Numbered from the stretch's first letter, positions 1 through 8,177 are shown. The stretch: DNA of 64,000 bases from Caldilineaceae bacterium SB0661_bin_32 (GCA_009841235.1 VXMH01000014.1:62001-126000); one strand, 5' to 3'. Notes: generated by a model from the sequence alone, not told the origin. Numbers and translations: made by a program.

Positions 1-9
1 AAAGAGGCG

Positions 10-843
10 TTGCCGGTCGCGAAAACGCCTCTCTTCGAACTGGCCCGCCAAGCCGGCGAACTGGCGCTGACGATGCAGCAGGATGGTCTGCGCTCTATCC
101 ATTCCAAGTCAACGCCCAATGACCTGGTCACCGAGGCCGACCTCGCCTGCGAGATCCTGATTCGCGACCGTCTGGCCTCCCTGACACCCGGCTTCGGCTT
201 CTGGGGCGAAGAGAGCGATGAACGGCCTCACGACGAGTACTACTGGCTGGTGGACCCGATCGACGGCACCATCAACTTCGCCGCCGGCCTGCCCTGGTTC
301 GGCATCAACATCGCTCTTATCCACCGTGAACTGACCATCTTCGGCCTCTCGCTCATCCTGCCGCAGTTCGATCTCTTCTGGGCACAGGCCGGCCAGGGCG
401 CCTACCTGCGGCGGCGCAGCGGCGAGCAGCAGCGCCTGCAGGTCAGCCGGGCATCCACACTGGCGGACGCGCTGCTGACCACCGGCTTTCCCTACCACCG
501 CGCCGAAAACGAGGACAACAACGCGGCCGAATTCGCACGCATCATGCCGATCTGCCGCGGCGTGCGCCGCATGGGTGCCTCCTCTGCCGACTTGGCATAT
601 GTGGCCTCCGGCGCATTCTCGGCCTACTGGGAGGGATGGATCCAGCCATGGGACGTGGCCGCCGGTACCCTGCTTGTGCGTGAGGCCGGCGGTCTCGTCA
701 CCAACTACGAAGGCGAACCTTTCGGTCTGGACGACCATTGCATCGTCGCCAGCAACGGCCAGCCGGGCGTCCACGAGCCCCTGCTGCACGCTATTCAAGA
801 GGCCCGATCTGAAAAGTTCGACCAGGGCCATCGGAAAGGCTAG
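10..843 (+). CDS. inositol monophosphatase family phosphatase (5' end possibly truncated)
   Basis: This is a Mg-dependent sugar or nucleotide phosphatase of the inositol monophosphatase/FBPase-like family, probably cytosolic. The family signatures are present: GEE at residues 66-68, DPIDGT at 82-87 (metal site 1), and WDVAAG at 214-219 followed by REAGG. The length of 277 residues is normal for the family. The start given is a TTG at 10, but the frame is open to the window edge, so the real start may lie upstream. It is followed after 5 bases by the methyltransferase gene on the same strand. The substrate cannot be told from sequence; inositol phosphate, fructose-1,6-bisphosphate, histidinol phosphate or PAP are all possible. 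Confidence 0.85.
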   Translation: MPVAKTPLFELARQAGELALTMQQDGLRSIHSKSTPNDLVTEADLACEILIRDRLASLTPGFGFWGEESDERPHDEYYWLVDPIDGTINFAAGLPWFGINIALIHRELTIFGLSLILPQFDLFWAQAGQGAYLRRRSGEQQRLQVSRASTLADALLTTGFPYHRAENEDNNAAEFARIMPICRGVRRMGASSADLAYVASGAFSAYWEGWIQPWDVAAGTLLVREAGGLVTNYEGEPFGLDDHCIVASNGQPGVHEPLLHAIQEARSEKFDQGHRKG

Positions 844-848
844 GACAG

Positions 849-1607
849 ATGGACAAGAAATCAGTGCAAGAGCAGTTCGGGGCCCATGCGCGCACCTACG
901 TCACCAGCCGGCCCCACGCCAAGGGCGCCAGCCTCCAGCGACTGGTCGAGCTGGTCGAGCCGCAACCGGACTGGCAGGCGCTGGACATCGCCACCGCCGC
1001 AGGCCACACCGCCTTCGCCATTGCACCTCACGTCACCCATGTGTGGGCGACCGACATCACTCCGCAGATGCTGACCGTCGCCCGCGAGCAGGTTGCAGAG
1101 CGCGGCGCCGAAAACGTGACCGTCGAGCACGCCGACGCCGAAGACCTGCCCTATGCAGACGGCCGCTTCGACCTGCTCACCTGCCGCATCGCGCCCCATC
1201 ACTTCCCCGATATCGGCGCGTTCCTGCGCGAGGCGGTGCGCGTGCTGCGTCCCGGCGGCATTCTGGGGGTTGTGGATAACGTCGTGCCGGCAGGCGTCGC
1301 GGGCGACTATGTCAACGCCTTCGAAAAACTGCGCGACCCCAGCCACGGGCGCTGCCTCAGCGTGGAGGAGTGGCGGGAGGGCTACGCGCAGGTCGGCCTC
1401 GAATTGACCCGGCAAGAGGTCCTCGAAAAACAGATGGTCTTCGAAGATTGGGCCGCCCGAAACGACCCGGCGATGCAGTCCTACCTGCGGGCACTGCTCT
1501 GGCACGGCCCGCCCGAGTCACACGAATTCCTCCATCCCCGTAGCGAGGACGGTCGCACCCTCTTTCACCTGCGCGAAGGGCTGTTCATCGGACGCAAACA
1601 CACGTGA
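849..1607 (+). CDS. class I SAM-dependent methyltransferase
   Basis: This is a UbiE-like class I methyltransferase of 252 residues. The SAM-binding motif I is LDIATAAGHTA at about residues 45-55, the acidic end of strand 2 is ATDITPQML near 67-75, and the post-motif FDLLTCRIAPHHF is near 107-119. The RVLRPGG segment near 131-137 is typical of methyltransferase_11 proteins. The first Gly of motif I is replaced (DIATAAG rather than DxGxGxG), which is common in this subgroup. It starts at ATG 849, 5 bases after the phosphatase stop, so the two are probably co-transcribed. The methyl acceptor is unknown. Confidence 0.85.
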   Translation: MDKKSVQEQFGAHARTYVTSRPHAKGASLQRLVELVEPQPDWQALDIATAAGHTAFAIAPHVTHVWATDITPQMLTVAREQVAERGAENVTVEHADAEDLPYADGRFDLLTCRIAPHHFPDIGAFLREAVRVLRPGGILGVVDNVVPAGVAGDYVNAFEKLRDPSHGRCLSVEEWREGYAQVGLELTRQEVLEKQMVFEDWAARNDPAMQSYLRALLWHGPPESHEFLHPRSEDGRTLFHLREGLFIGRKHT

Positions 1608-1625
1608 ATGGAGGCCGGTCGTAAA

Positions 1626-2525
1626 TCAAGAGTTGCGCGGCTGGATGAGCCAGAGGTAGGCGTCCTCCACAGTTGGAGGAACTGAGACCGCATCGATTGT
1701 AGGCTTTTCTTCCGCCAGAACTCGATAGTGGGTTCCCTGCTCCGTATGAGTGATGGCAACCACCCGCAGATCCTCTCGCTCCTGCACTGAGCGCTCCACC
1801 GTCGTAAACGCCCAGACGCGCCCCGCCGTCGTCTGCAGCAACGTCTGGATACCGCCGTGAAAGCGCAGCTGACCGTGGTCGAGCACCGCGAGACGCGAGC
1901 AGGTCTGGGCGATATCCTCGGTGATATGGGAGGACAGCAGCACCAGCCGCTCCTGAGCCAACTCGACGAGCAGGTTGCGGAAGCGCACCCGTTCCTGGGG
2001 GTCCAGGCCGGCGGTCGGTTCGTCAACGATGACGACTTTGGGGTTGCCAATGAGCGCCTGCGCCACACCCAGCCGTCGCTTCATGCCGCCTGAGTAGGTT
2101 CTGATCAAACGGCCCGCCATATCGCTCAGTCCGGTCAACTCCAGCATCCTCCCGATCTGATGGCCTTGTTCCTCCGCAGGAACACGCTTCAGACCGGCTA
2201 TGAAGGCAAGAAATTCGCGTGCGGAGAGATTGTCATACATCTGGAGTTCTTGTGGCAGATAGCCCAATTGGGCGCGGATACACCATTTCTCATTGGGGTC
2301 ATCGACCTTCCAGTCGCCCACGTACGCGGCGCCGCTGGTGGGCGGCAGCAGGGTGGCCAGCACGCGCATGAGGGTCGTTTTGCCGGCGCCGTTCGGGCCC
2401 AGCAGGCCGAACATGCCCATCTCGATGGTCAGGGAAAGATGGTCGAGGGCAACGGTGTCCGTGCGGAAGAACCTCGAGCGGTAGACTTTGGTCAAGTCGT
2501 CAACTGTAATGTTCATCGTATTCAC
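1626..2525 (-). CDS. ABC-2 type transporter ATP-binding protein
   Basis: This is the cytoplasmic ATPase of an ABC-2 type transporter, 299 residues. Walker A is GPNGAGKT at 43-50, the Q-loop is GYLPQE near 88-93, the signature is SGGMK at 145-149, and Walker B with the catalytic Glu is VVIVDEP at 164-170. A C-terminal region of about 80 residues follows the nucleotide-binding domain, as in exporters of the CcmA/DrrA type. The start is GTG 2525 or ATG 2516. It lies 73 bases downstream of the large permease and is the last gene of a minus-strand run (peptide, thioredoxin-like, two membrane proteins, ATPase). The cargo is unknown. Confidence 0.93.
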   Translation of the reverse strand: MNTMNITVDDLTKVYRSRFFRTDTVALDHLSLTIEMGMFGLLGPNGAGKTTLMRVLATLLPPTSGAAYVGDWKVDDPNEKWCIRAQLGYLPQELQMYDNLSAREFLAFIAGLKRVPAEEQGHQIGRMLELTGLSDMAGRLIRTYSGGMKRRLGVAQALIGNPKVVIVDEPTAGLDPQERVRFRNLLVELAQERLVLLSSHITEDIAQTCSRLAVLDHGQLRFHGGIQTLLQTTAGRVWAFTTVERSVQEREDLRVVAITHTEQGTHYRVLAEEKPTIDAVSVPPTVEDAYLWLIQPRNS

Positions 2526-2598
2526 ACCGGCTTAACATGAGGATAGAAACTGCACGAAAGAAGCAAACAATAGACAATAAGTCCCTGTCCCCCACTGC

Positions 2599-4968
2599 CT
2601 ATTGCTCGGACATCCGCGCTTGCTCAGGTTTACAGGACAACTCGGATGGAGACCACTCATCATAACCGAATGTGTCTTGCAAAATCCGCTGCACCGTTTC
2701 TTCGGTAAGCGGATCGCCGCCCGGCGGATATCTTTGGGCCAAGACGGCGATCAGTTCGGCCAGAGTGTCACGCCCGAACTGGGTCGTAAACCCGTTAAGA
2801 TCCACTATGAAGTGAGCAAGCTGACAGCCGTTACGAGTACTGAAAGCGCCTACAGGGCGATGCGCCGGCGAAATACCCGGAGGTGAGAGCGGGTCGGCGC
2901 TGAATCGCCCCTCTTTGTAATAGGAGAGCATACTTTCCCACTTGGACTGCTCCTGCTCAATATGCGCTCGGTCACCTGGCAGCGATAGCGCCAGTTCCTG
3001 CGCAGTGACAACTGCAAATGCTTGTAGAAGAGGCGTCACCTCATACTGCCAATCTACCTCTTCTATCCAGCGCCCCTGCGGTGCTTGTGGGTTGACGCCT
3101 CCCAAACTTCCACGTGTGCATTCCCATTCCTGGTCCCACTCGTCTCTATTTTTATCAGGGGGTCCGCACGTCACCTGATAACTTCGCAGGATGCCGGCTT
3201 GACTCAGCCTGCTTTCTGGCCAATGAATCTGATTTGACAACCAGGAACGGCTTACCGGAAGGGCAAGTTCCAGGACAGATACAGGATGCCATCCGGTCTG
3301 TTTGTCTATATGATTGGGGAAGCCCAGGAGCAGGCCACCCAGCGCAAGGTGCTTACGCGGGATGTAGGGCAGCTCAACCACCTGGTATGAACCATGTGGA
3401 AGATCCTCAAGCCATTCGCCCAAAGCGTGGCGCAATCGCAACAGTTTTTCGGCGGTTGAGATCGTGCGCTCTCCGCTCAGTTTTCCGGTCCAGATACCTC
3501 CTTCAACAATGGCATCATGTCTGTATGTTCCGCCAACTACCAATAACTGCGGGGGATTCTTCCAGTCATAGATGATGGCGTCCCCTGTTTGTTCACTGAT
3601 CTTGCCCGAACTCAGAAAAGGGCCCTCCGAGTTGTCGAGAGAAATCTGCAAACTGTGACTCTCTCTGGCCACATGCGGGCCAGGGGTGCGCGGCCATGCC
3701 AACCAGTCGCTGTCACGCGTCCACTGCAGAGCATGGTCGTCCACAAAACTGACGTGGCTTTGTTGAAATGAAACCGGGTCGTCCTTAGTAATCGTCCTGG
3801 CAAGCTGATAATCCTCGCGTAGCAGGATGGGAACACCTGTATACAGTAGCTCCAACTCGGTCTCCTCGCCCGCGGCAACTATGGTGGACAATGGGCCTAG
3901 GCGAATCAGTTCGCCGATGCGTCGACTGGGGACCGCTTCCCCGGCCGCGCTGGCCGCGGTTACGCGCAGCCCTGGATTCAGACCCAACTCAACTACAGCT
4001 TGCGCCTCACCGCTCCGGTTGATCAGACGTATTTTCGTGTGTATCTGCAAAGTCCGCTTTGCGAGCGCGGCGCTCTGTTCGGCGTCGACCACCTCCCACA
4101 CCTCGATCTGTTCGGCCACAGGTGGAGGAACCAGACGCTGCGCGGCGGCAACAGAGTAGAGTTGCCAGGAGCCGCCGGCCGCGACGAGAGCCAGCAGCGC
4201 CAGACTGGCAAAGCCGCGCTGTCGTTTGGGAGGCCAGCCGCTTCTGCGGTCCAGTCGCGTTTGGCCGGCCGCGGCCAGGAGCAGGAGAAGCGGGATGCAG
4301 CCCAGGTAGAACAGGAGGAACGAAAGCAGCAGGGGGCGTTCCGCCCCCAATCCGGCAACCGGATTCAGGTCCAGCGTCAGCAAAGTGAAGTTCAGCGGCG
4401 TCAGCAACGTGGCCGTGGGCATCAACAGGCCCAACCAGGTGAGCGCGCTGACGCCGGCAACGGCGGCAGTTACCACATAGGTGTTGCGCGCCAGCAGCGC
4501 CAGGGCAATGACCGCGCCGGCGGCCGCCAGCGTGACCGGGAGGAGCAACAGCAGATAATAACCGTAAAGCGGTACAACATTGCCTGCGGGGACCGTTCCC
4601 ACAAGAACCAGAACCGCAAACATGAGAAAGGCGTTGAGGGCGAGCGTGACGCACAGGACCAGGGCAACGCCGGCAAACTGGCTGAGAACCAGGAGGGGAA
4701 GCTCCAGAGGGGTTGTCCACAACCAGTCTTTGCGCGGCCCTTTATTCTGAACGATCAACGGGCTGATGAGCAGGGCCAGCAGCGGCAGTTGGAAGAACAG
4801 GATATTGTTGCTGACACGGACGACCAGCATGCCGCTCCCGCCGCTCAGGTTGTCTGTGAAGATTACGACGCCGGTCAGTGTCAGCATCAGCACAGCGTAG
4901 ATGACAAAGGCGAGACGCCGGGTGAAGAGGATGATCTGTGTGACGGTCAGATCGATGAACAGTCTCAT
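2599..4968 (-). CDS. ABC-2 permease with large C-terminal M1-peptidase-like domain lacking HExxH
   Basis: This is a 789-residue membrane protein. The first 290 residues contain about six hydrophobic segments in the order expected of an ABC-2 permease. The remaining 500 residues form a hydrophilic, probably extracytoplasmic domain whose layout recalls the M1 aminopeptidase-like half of ABC-2/M1 fusion proteins. No HExxH zinc motif is present, so it is unlikely to be an active peptidase. The frame is open upstream to 5733, but the ATG at 4968 is chosen because its ATGA overlaps the stop of the preceding permease and because the extension would run out of frame across that gene. It probably pairs with the ATPase at 1626-2525. 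Confidence 0.75.
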   Translation of the reverse strand: MRLFIDLTVTQIILFTRRLAFVIYAVLMLTLTGVVIFTDNLSGGSGMLVVRVSNNILFFQLPLLALLISPLIVQNKGPRKDWLWTTPLELPLLVLSQFAGVALVLCVTLALNAFLMFAVLVLVGTVPAGNVVPLYGYYLLLLLPVTLAAAGAVIALALLARNTYVVTAAVAGVSALTWLGLLMPTATLLTPLNFTLLTLDLNPVAGLGAERPLLLSFLLFYLGCIPLLLLLAAAGQTRLDRRSGWPPKRQRGFASLALLALVAAGGSWQLYSVAAAQRLVPPPVAEQIEVWEVVDAEQSAALAKRTLQIHTKIRLINRSGEAQAVVELGLNPGLRVTAASAAGEAVPSRRIGELIRLGPLSTIVAAGEETELELLYTGVPILLREDYQLARTITKDDPVSFQQSHVSFVDDHALQWTRDSDWLAWPRTPGPHVARESHSLQISLDNSEGPFLSSGKISEQTGDAIIYDWKNPPQLLVVGGTYRHDAIVEGGIWTGKLSGERTISTAEKLLRLRHALGEWLEDLPHGSYQVVELPYIPRKHLALGGLLLGFPNHIDKQTGWHPVSVLELALPVSRSWLSNQIHWPESRLSQAGILRSYQVTCGPPDKNRDEWDQEWECTRGSLGGVNPQAPQGRWIEEVDWQYEVTPLLQAFAVVTAQELALSLPGDRAHIEQEQSKWESMLSYYKEGRFSADPLSPPGISPAHRPVGAFSTRNGCQLAHFIVDLNGFTTQFGRDTLAELIAVLAQRYPPGGDPLTEETVQRILQDTFGYDEWSPSELSCKPEQARMSEQ

Positions 4969-5663
4969 ACGTCTTCTCTGCCTGCGGACAGCAGCAACTC
5001 CTCGTTGTTGACGAGGCGGCATGTGTCGAAGATGAGAACGCCGGAAACGACGCACAGGAGCAGACGGTTGGCCCACCAGGCTGGATGCTGGCCATGCTCC
5101 GCGGCGAAGTAGGTCAGGAATGGAAAGAGAAAGGGAAGGCTCAACCAAGCTTTGTGAAAGAGCAGAGCGCTTCCCCAGAGCAGGGTTACACAGAAGCCGC
5201 CACCGACCCAGGCGCGCAGACGCAGGCCGCTCCAGAGACCTGTTGCGCCAAACAACAGCGTCACCGGCAGGCTCGCCAGCCCTAACTTCAGGAAATTCAT
5301 CTGCGGTTGTTCTGCCAGACTCCAGATGAAGATCACGAAGACAAGCCACGTAAGCAACGCGGCGATGAGCAGCACTGAGAGCCGTTCGAGAGTCAGCCGC
5401 CCTTGCGAGTAAGGCGTTGTCAGAACCACCTCCCGGAAAGGATCGCGCAGCATAATGCCGGAGGCAAGCCAGCCGAGGGTTGGCGGCAACAGGATCTCTC
5501 CAAAGACGAAACTGGAATAGACAAACTCCGCCGCGTATGGTTGACCGGTCTCTCTGAAGGGATAGAGAAGGACGGCAACAACAACGCCGAGGACGAGAAA
5601 CAGTGACAACTGCGCCTGGTAGATGCGGAAGTGATACGAGATGGGCAGGGCGAGGGTTTGCAT
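4965..5663 (-). CDS. ABC-2 family membrane protein (small permease subunit)
   Basis: This 232-residue protein is almost entirely hydrophobic, with about six predicted transmembrane segments. It begins with a short cytoplasmic stretch and a first segment near residues 18-35 (LSLFLVLGVVVAVLLY). It resembles the first half of two-subunit ABC-2 exporters. Its stop overlaps the start of the larger permease in an ATGA arrangement, which indicates translational coupling and a heteromeric membrane complex. No catalytic motif is visible. The assignment rests on topology and position rather than on a signature. Confidence 0.7.
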   Translation of the reverse strand: MQTLALPISYHFRIYQAQLSLFLVLGVVVAVLLYPFRETGQPYAAEFVYSSFVFGEILLPPTLGWLASGIMLRDPFREVVLTTPYSQGRLTLERLSVLLIAALLTWLVFVIFIWSLAEQPQMNFLKLGLASLPVTLLFGATGLWSGLRLRAWVGGGFCVTLLWGSALLFHKAWLSLPFLFPFLTYFAAEHGQHPAWWANRLLLCVVSGVLIFDTCRLVNNEELLLSAGREDV

Positions 5664-5695
5664 CTGGGATTCTTTCAGTTTTCCAAGTTTGTTGG

Positions 5696-6340
5696 TTAAT
5701 CCTGGCGCTGAGGCACTTCTTGTGGATGCACATTGAAAATCATTCGCAGCGCGCCCAAGCTGTTCTCATGTGAGGACTGCGTCGTCCAGCCGCGCCATAC
5801 CTGAACGATTTCCCGGTCTCTTGAAAGCAATATTTTCGTCGGGGTATAGTCCACTGTACTTGCTGCAAATAATTTTGAGTCTAGATCGAGCAAGACAGGA
5901 AACGAAACTTTGTTCTCCTCCACATAATCCAATATCTTATCTCGGTCTGTCTCCGCAGTCACACCGAGTACCCTAATGTTATTTTTTTCTCCTCGTTCAT
6001 ATAGTGTCTGCCAGAGAGGCAGGTCTAGTTTGCAAAAGTCACATTCCGTATGCAGAAAGATAAGAAGTGTATAATCTTGCTGTGACTCATTGAGGCCAAC
6101 ACTATTACCTCTGAGTGTCTGCAGAGTGAGAGACGGAAGTTGCTTCCCAATTGCCGACTCTTGTACAGCCAAGGAAGAAGAATATCCTTGAAGCACAATG
6201 CGATTTTGGAAGACCTGAACAGATAGCAGGATCCCAAATCCAAATATTATAATGTACAAGAATGTATTCTCTCGGAATAAGAAGGATAATCTATTTTTTG
6301 CATAACCCATCTCCTCTATCATATTGTGAACACATAACAC
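5696..6340 (-). CDS. membrane-anchored thioredoxin-like (TlpA/AhpC-TSA type) protein
   Basis: This 214-residue protein has one N-terminal membrane segment (about residues 26-45) and a C-terminal thioredoxin fold placed outside the cytoplasm. The CxxC active site is CDFC at 100-103 after LLIFLHTE, and the cis-Pro is in YTPTKI at about 165-170. It should reduce or form disulfides in an extracytoplasmic partner. It lies between the Cys-rich secreted protein gene (6668-6932) and the ABC genes on the same strand, so that Cys-rich protein is an obvious candidate substrate; this is inference. Start choice is uncertain: ATG 6340, or the internal Met codons at residues 7 and 11. Base composition is lower in GC than in the flanking housekeeping genes. 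Confidence 0.8.
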   Translation of the reverse strand: MLCVHNMIEEMGYAKNRLSFLFRENTFLYIIIFGFGILLSVQVFQNRIVLQGYSSSLAVQESAIGKQLPSLTLQTLRGNSVGLNESQQDYTLLIFLHTECDFCKLDLPLWQTLYERGEKNNIRVLGVTAETDRDKILDYVEENKVSFPVLLDLDSKLFAASTVDYTPTKILLSRDREIVQVWRGWTTQSSHENSLGALRMIFNVHPQEVPQRQD

Positions 6341-6468
6341 TTAATGTAAGTTCAATTTGAAACCACGACTATTCGTGTCGACAAGAGATCAGGAGCACGG
6401 CCTTCGCTTGCGAAATAAGCAGATTCTGGGTTTCATTTGGGATCTGCATTAATTTGAGTATACTCTGG

Positions 6469-6536
6469 TGAGCACCTTGCATAGCTGGTGGGCTTTTGGT
6501 CGAAAACCCTATTCTACCAGCTTGACAAGGTGCTCA
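6469..6536. repeat. long imperfect inverted repeat (hairpin) between peptide and thioredoxin genes
   Basis: The left arm starts TGAGCACCTTG (6469-6479) and the right arm ends CAAGGTGCTCA (6526-6536), a perfect 11-bp match. After three mismatches the arms pair again over AGCTGGT/ACCAGCT. The apical part GGCTTTT...AAAACCC also pairs. The hairpin lies about 130 bases downstream of the peptide stop and about 130 bases upstream of the thioredoxin-like gene. It could be a processing site or attenuator that sets a high peptide-to-exporter ratio, or the remnant of a small mobile repeat. The remaining bases of 6341-6667 show nothing else that I recognise. Confidence 0.6.
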
Positions 6537-6667
6537 TGAATTCGGGTGCGATCCAAAATGGGGACGAATTTCTGGCTACCTCTAGGCAGTTACGCTGGGG
6601 TCCGCAACCCGCTACTCTGGAGTGCCCCAAATCTGGCGCACTCCCCATGGATTCCGAATTCAGGTTA

Positions 6668-6932
6668 CTAACAACTCCTGCATGCCCCGCTATTCGTGTA
6701 ACTGCCCGTACTGCCATCGGGGCATTCCCACTTTAATTCATACCGCTTGTACTTATACCACCAGAAGGGCCCACAACGCTTACAACCATCGAACAAATGT
6801 GTCCGTTTGCAGCCTGCGGGAACTTCAGGATGTGCTTGTGCGACTTGGAAGCTGGTAAACACCCCCAAGCAAGACAAAGACAAAAGCCCCAATGACGATT
6901 GCCCTCTTAAGATGTGTGATCGAGTGTTGCAT
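6668..6932 (-). pseudogene. small secreted Cys-rich protein, one-base frameshift in a G5 run
   Basis: A strong ribosome-binding site (GGGAGGTGAAAA) precedes ATG 6932. The frame encodes a classic signal peptide start (HLKR then AIVIGAFVFVLLG) but hits a stop after 36 codons. Removing one base from the run of five G (C at 6862-6866 on the plus strand) joins it to a second frame that continues VFTSFQVAQA-HPEV and ends at 6668. The joined product is 87 residues: signal peptide with an AQA/HP cleavage site, then about 55 mature residues with six Cys (GCKR, GCKRCG, WEC, GACRSC) and an aromatic stretch PFWWYKYKRY. I do not recognise the family. The frameshift may be an assembly error, a real mutation or slippage. 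Confidence 0.6.
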
Positions 6933-7018
6933 TTTTCACCTCCCTGTGAAGTTACAGCCTACTCCTCTCCGAATCCACAACAGAGTTGGTCTCAAGCAAC
7001 CTTCCTCACTCCACCTTC

Positions 7019-7047
7019 AATCTATTCCCTTTCTGGACGTTTGTAAA
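7019..7047 (-). promoter_or_regulatory. sigma70-like promoter for the Cys-rich protein operon
   Basis: On the minus strand a -35 box TTTACA (plus 7042-7047) and a -10 box TAGATT (7019-7024) are separated by exactly 17 bases. They lie about 90 bases upstream of ATG 6932. The -35 box directly abuts the first of three dyads at 7048-7108, an arrangement typical of activator-dependent promoters. Confidence 0.45.
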
Positions 7048-7108
7048 GGTATTCCAGTACGCTTTTGATAGGTATACCAATACCCTATTTGAGTAGGTAT
7101 GCTCATAC
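7048..7108. promoter_or_regulatory. three phased dyad sites upstream of the -35 box
   Basis: Three related 13-bp sites occur at 7048-7060 (GGTATTCCAGTAC), 7071-7083 (GGTATACCAATAC) and 7096-7108 (GGTATGCTCATAC). The central one is a perfect GGTAT-N4-ATACC dyad when extended to 7084. Start-to-start spacing is 23 and 25 bp. They sit immediately upstream of the -35 box of the peptide operon, and the nearest regulator gene is the LuxR/NarL-type one at 7357-8006, which is the natural candidate to bind them. The remaining bases 7109-7356 hold no gene I can support. Confidence 0.5.
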
Positions 7109-7356
7109 TCTTGACCAAGTACTCCGCTTCTCTATGACTGCGGTATTGCGCGCGTAAGAAGGGATTAGCTGACCGGGGGGCCATCGAGTGGGGCAGCCTT
7201 CATTTGACAAATATTTTGGCGATCAGATCTTCAATGCCACCGCCAATGCGAAATTTTGGCAAACTGATATGCGCTGCACCGGCTGGTGTAAGGTGACAGA
7301 GAGGCTGTGAGTATCTTGCACAAACGCGCGGGGCAGGGGGCATAAAATGATCAAAC

Positions 7357-8006
7357 TCAATGCTGTGAGAGACCGTTCTCTATGGCCCACACGATGGCTT
7401 CCGCGTGGGTGTGAACGCCTAGCTTCTCATAGATACGGCTGGAATAGTTGCGCACGGTCTGTTGCGCGAGATGAAGATAGGCGCCGGTCTCAGCAACGCT
7501 GAGACCGGCGCCTATCAAGTTCAAAACCTGACGTTCACGTTCGGTCAGGTCGAGCCCTTGCTGATTTTCGGTCGGATGTGGAAGTGAGGCTGACGTTAGA
7601 GCGTTGATGAGGTTGCGACTGATCCAGACATCCCCCTTGGCGACTACATCAATGGCGCGTAATATGGTCTCCACATCTTCGCCCTTGTATACGTATCCAT
7701 CAGCGCCGGCGATGAGTATCGCGCGAACACGTTCCGGTAGCTCATTGTTGCTGAAAACCAACAGTTTGGTGGTTGTGTTCTTTGCGCGAAGCGTCCTGAT
7801 GATTTCCCGCAGCGGCGCAACGCGTTGAAAAGGTTCTATCAGTACAATAAGATCCAGCTTTCTGTTTTGACTGAATTGGAGGGTAGCCGCATAGTCTGCT
7901 GCCTCAAATACGTTTGTCCCTCTGCTTTCAGCCTCTCCAGTAGTGCAGCATGCTCCAAAGGCTGTCCTCCCATCACCAGAATCTCAAGACCCTTTTCGAT
8001 CGTCAT
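7357..8006 (-). pseudogene. NarL/LuxR-type response regulator with atypical receiver, one-base frameshift
   Basis: The C-terminal 134 residues form an open frame with a clear LuxR helix-turn-helix (LTERERQVLNLIGAGLSVAETG...QQTVRNYSSRIYEKLGV). Upstream the same protein continues in two frames: ATG 8006 (preceded by GAGGAACAG) encodes MTIEKGLEILVMGGQPLE..., and restoring one G in the GGG near 7918-7920 joins this to TNVFEAADYAATL... and on to the HTH. The joined length of about 216 residues is normal for NarL-family regulators. The receiver lacks the N-terminal acidic pair (VMGG instead of xxDD) and has Glu in VLIEP where the phosphorylated Asp is expected; the Lys is kept in YVYKGED. It should therefore act without phosphorylation, if functional. 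Confidence 0.75.
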
Positions 8007-8177
8007 CTGTTCCTCGCATTTTGCTGATCCCGGAACCTCAATTTGACCATGACATGGCTACACCAATGCTAGTATGACCATTACATGACGACGGCAATGA
8101 TAGCTGAACATCTATTTTTTGCAAGCGTGAAACGGGTGCATCGCTCCACCCCGACTCGGTTCTATTTGACGCCCTTT

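Noticed and set aside
109..831. Long open frame on the minus strand
   Set aside because: It is a shadow of the phosphatase gene, which has full family motifs. High GC makes such antisense frames common here.
4000..5112. 370-codon plus-strand frame inside the ABC-2 genes
   Set aside because: It is Gln/Arg-rich low-complexity sequence produced by the complementary strand of hydrophobic Leu/Ala codons.
4969..5733. 255-residue N-terminal extension of the large permease frame
   Set aside because: It reads across the small permease gene in another frame, is Arg/Pro-rich and lacks membrane character. The ATGA overlap at 4965-4968 gives a better start.
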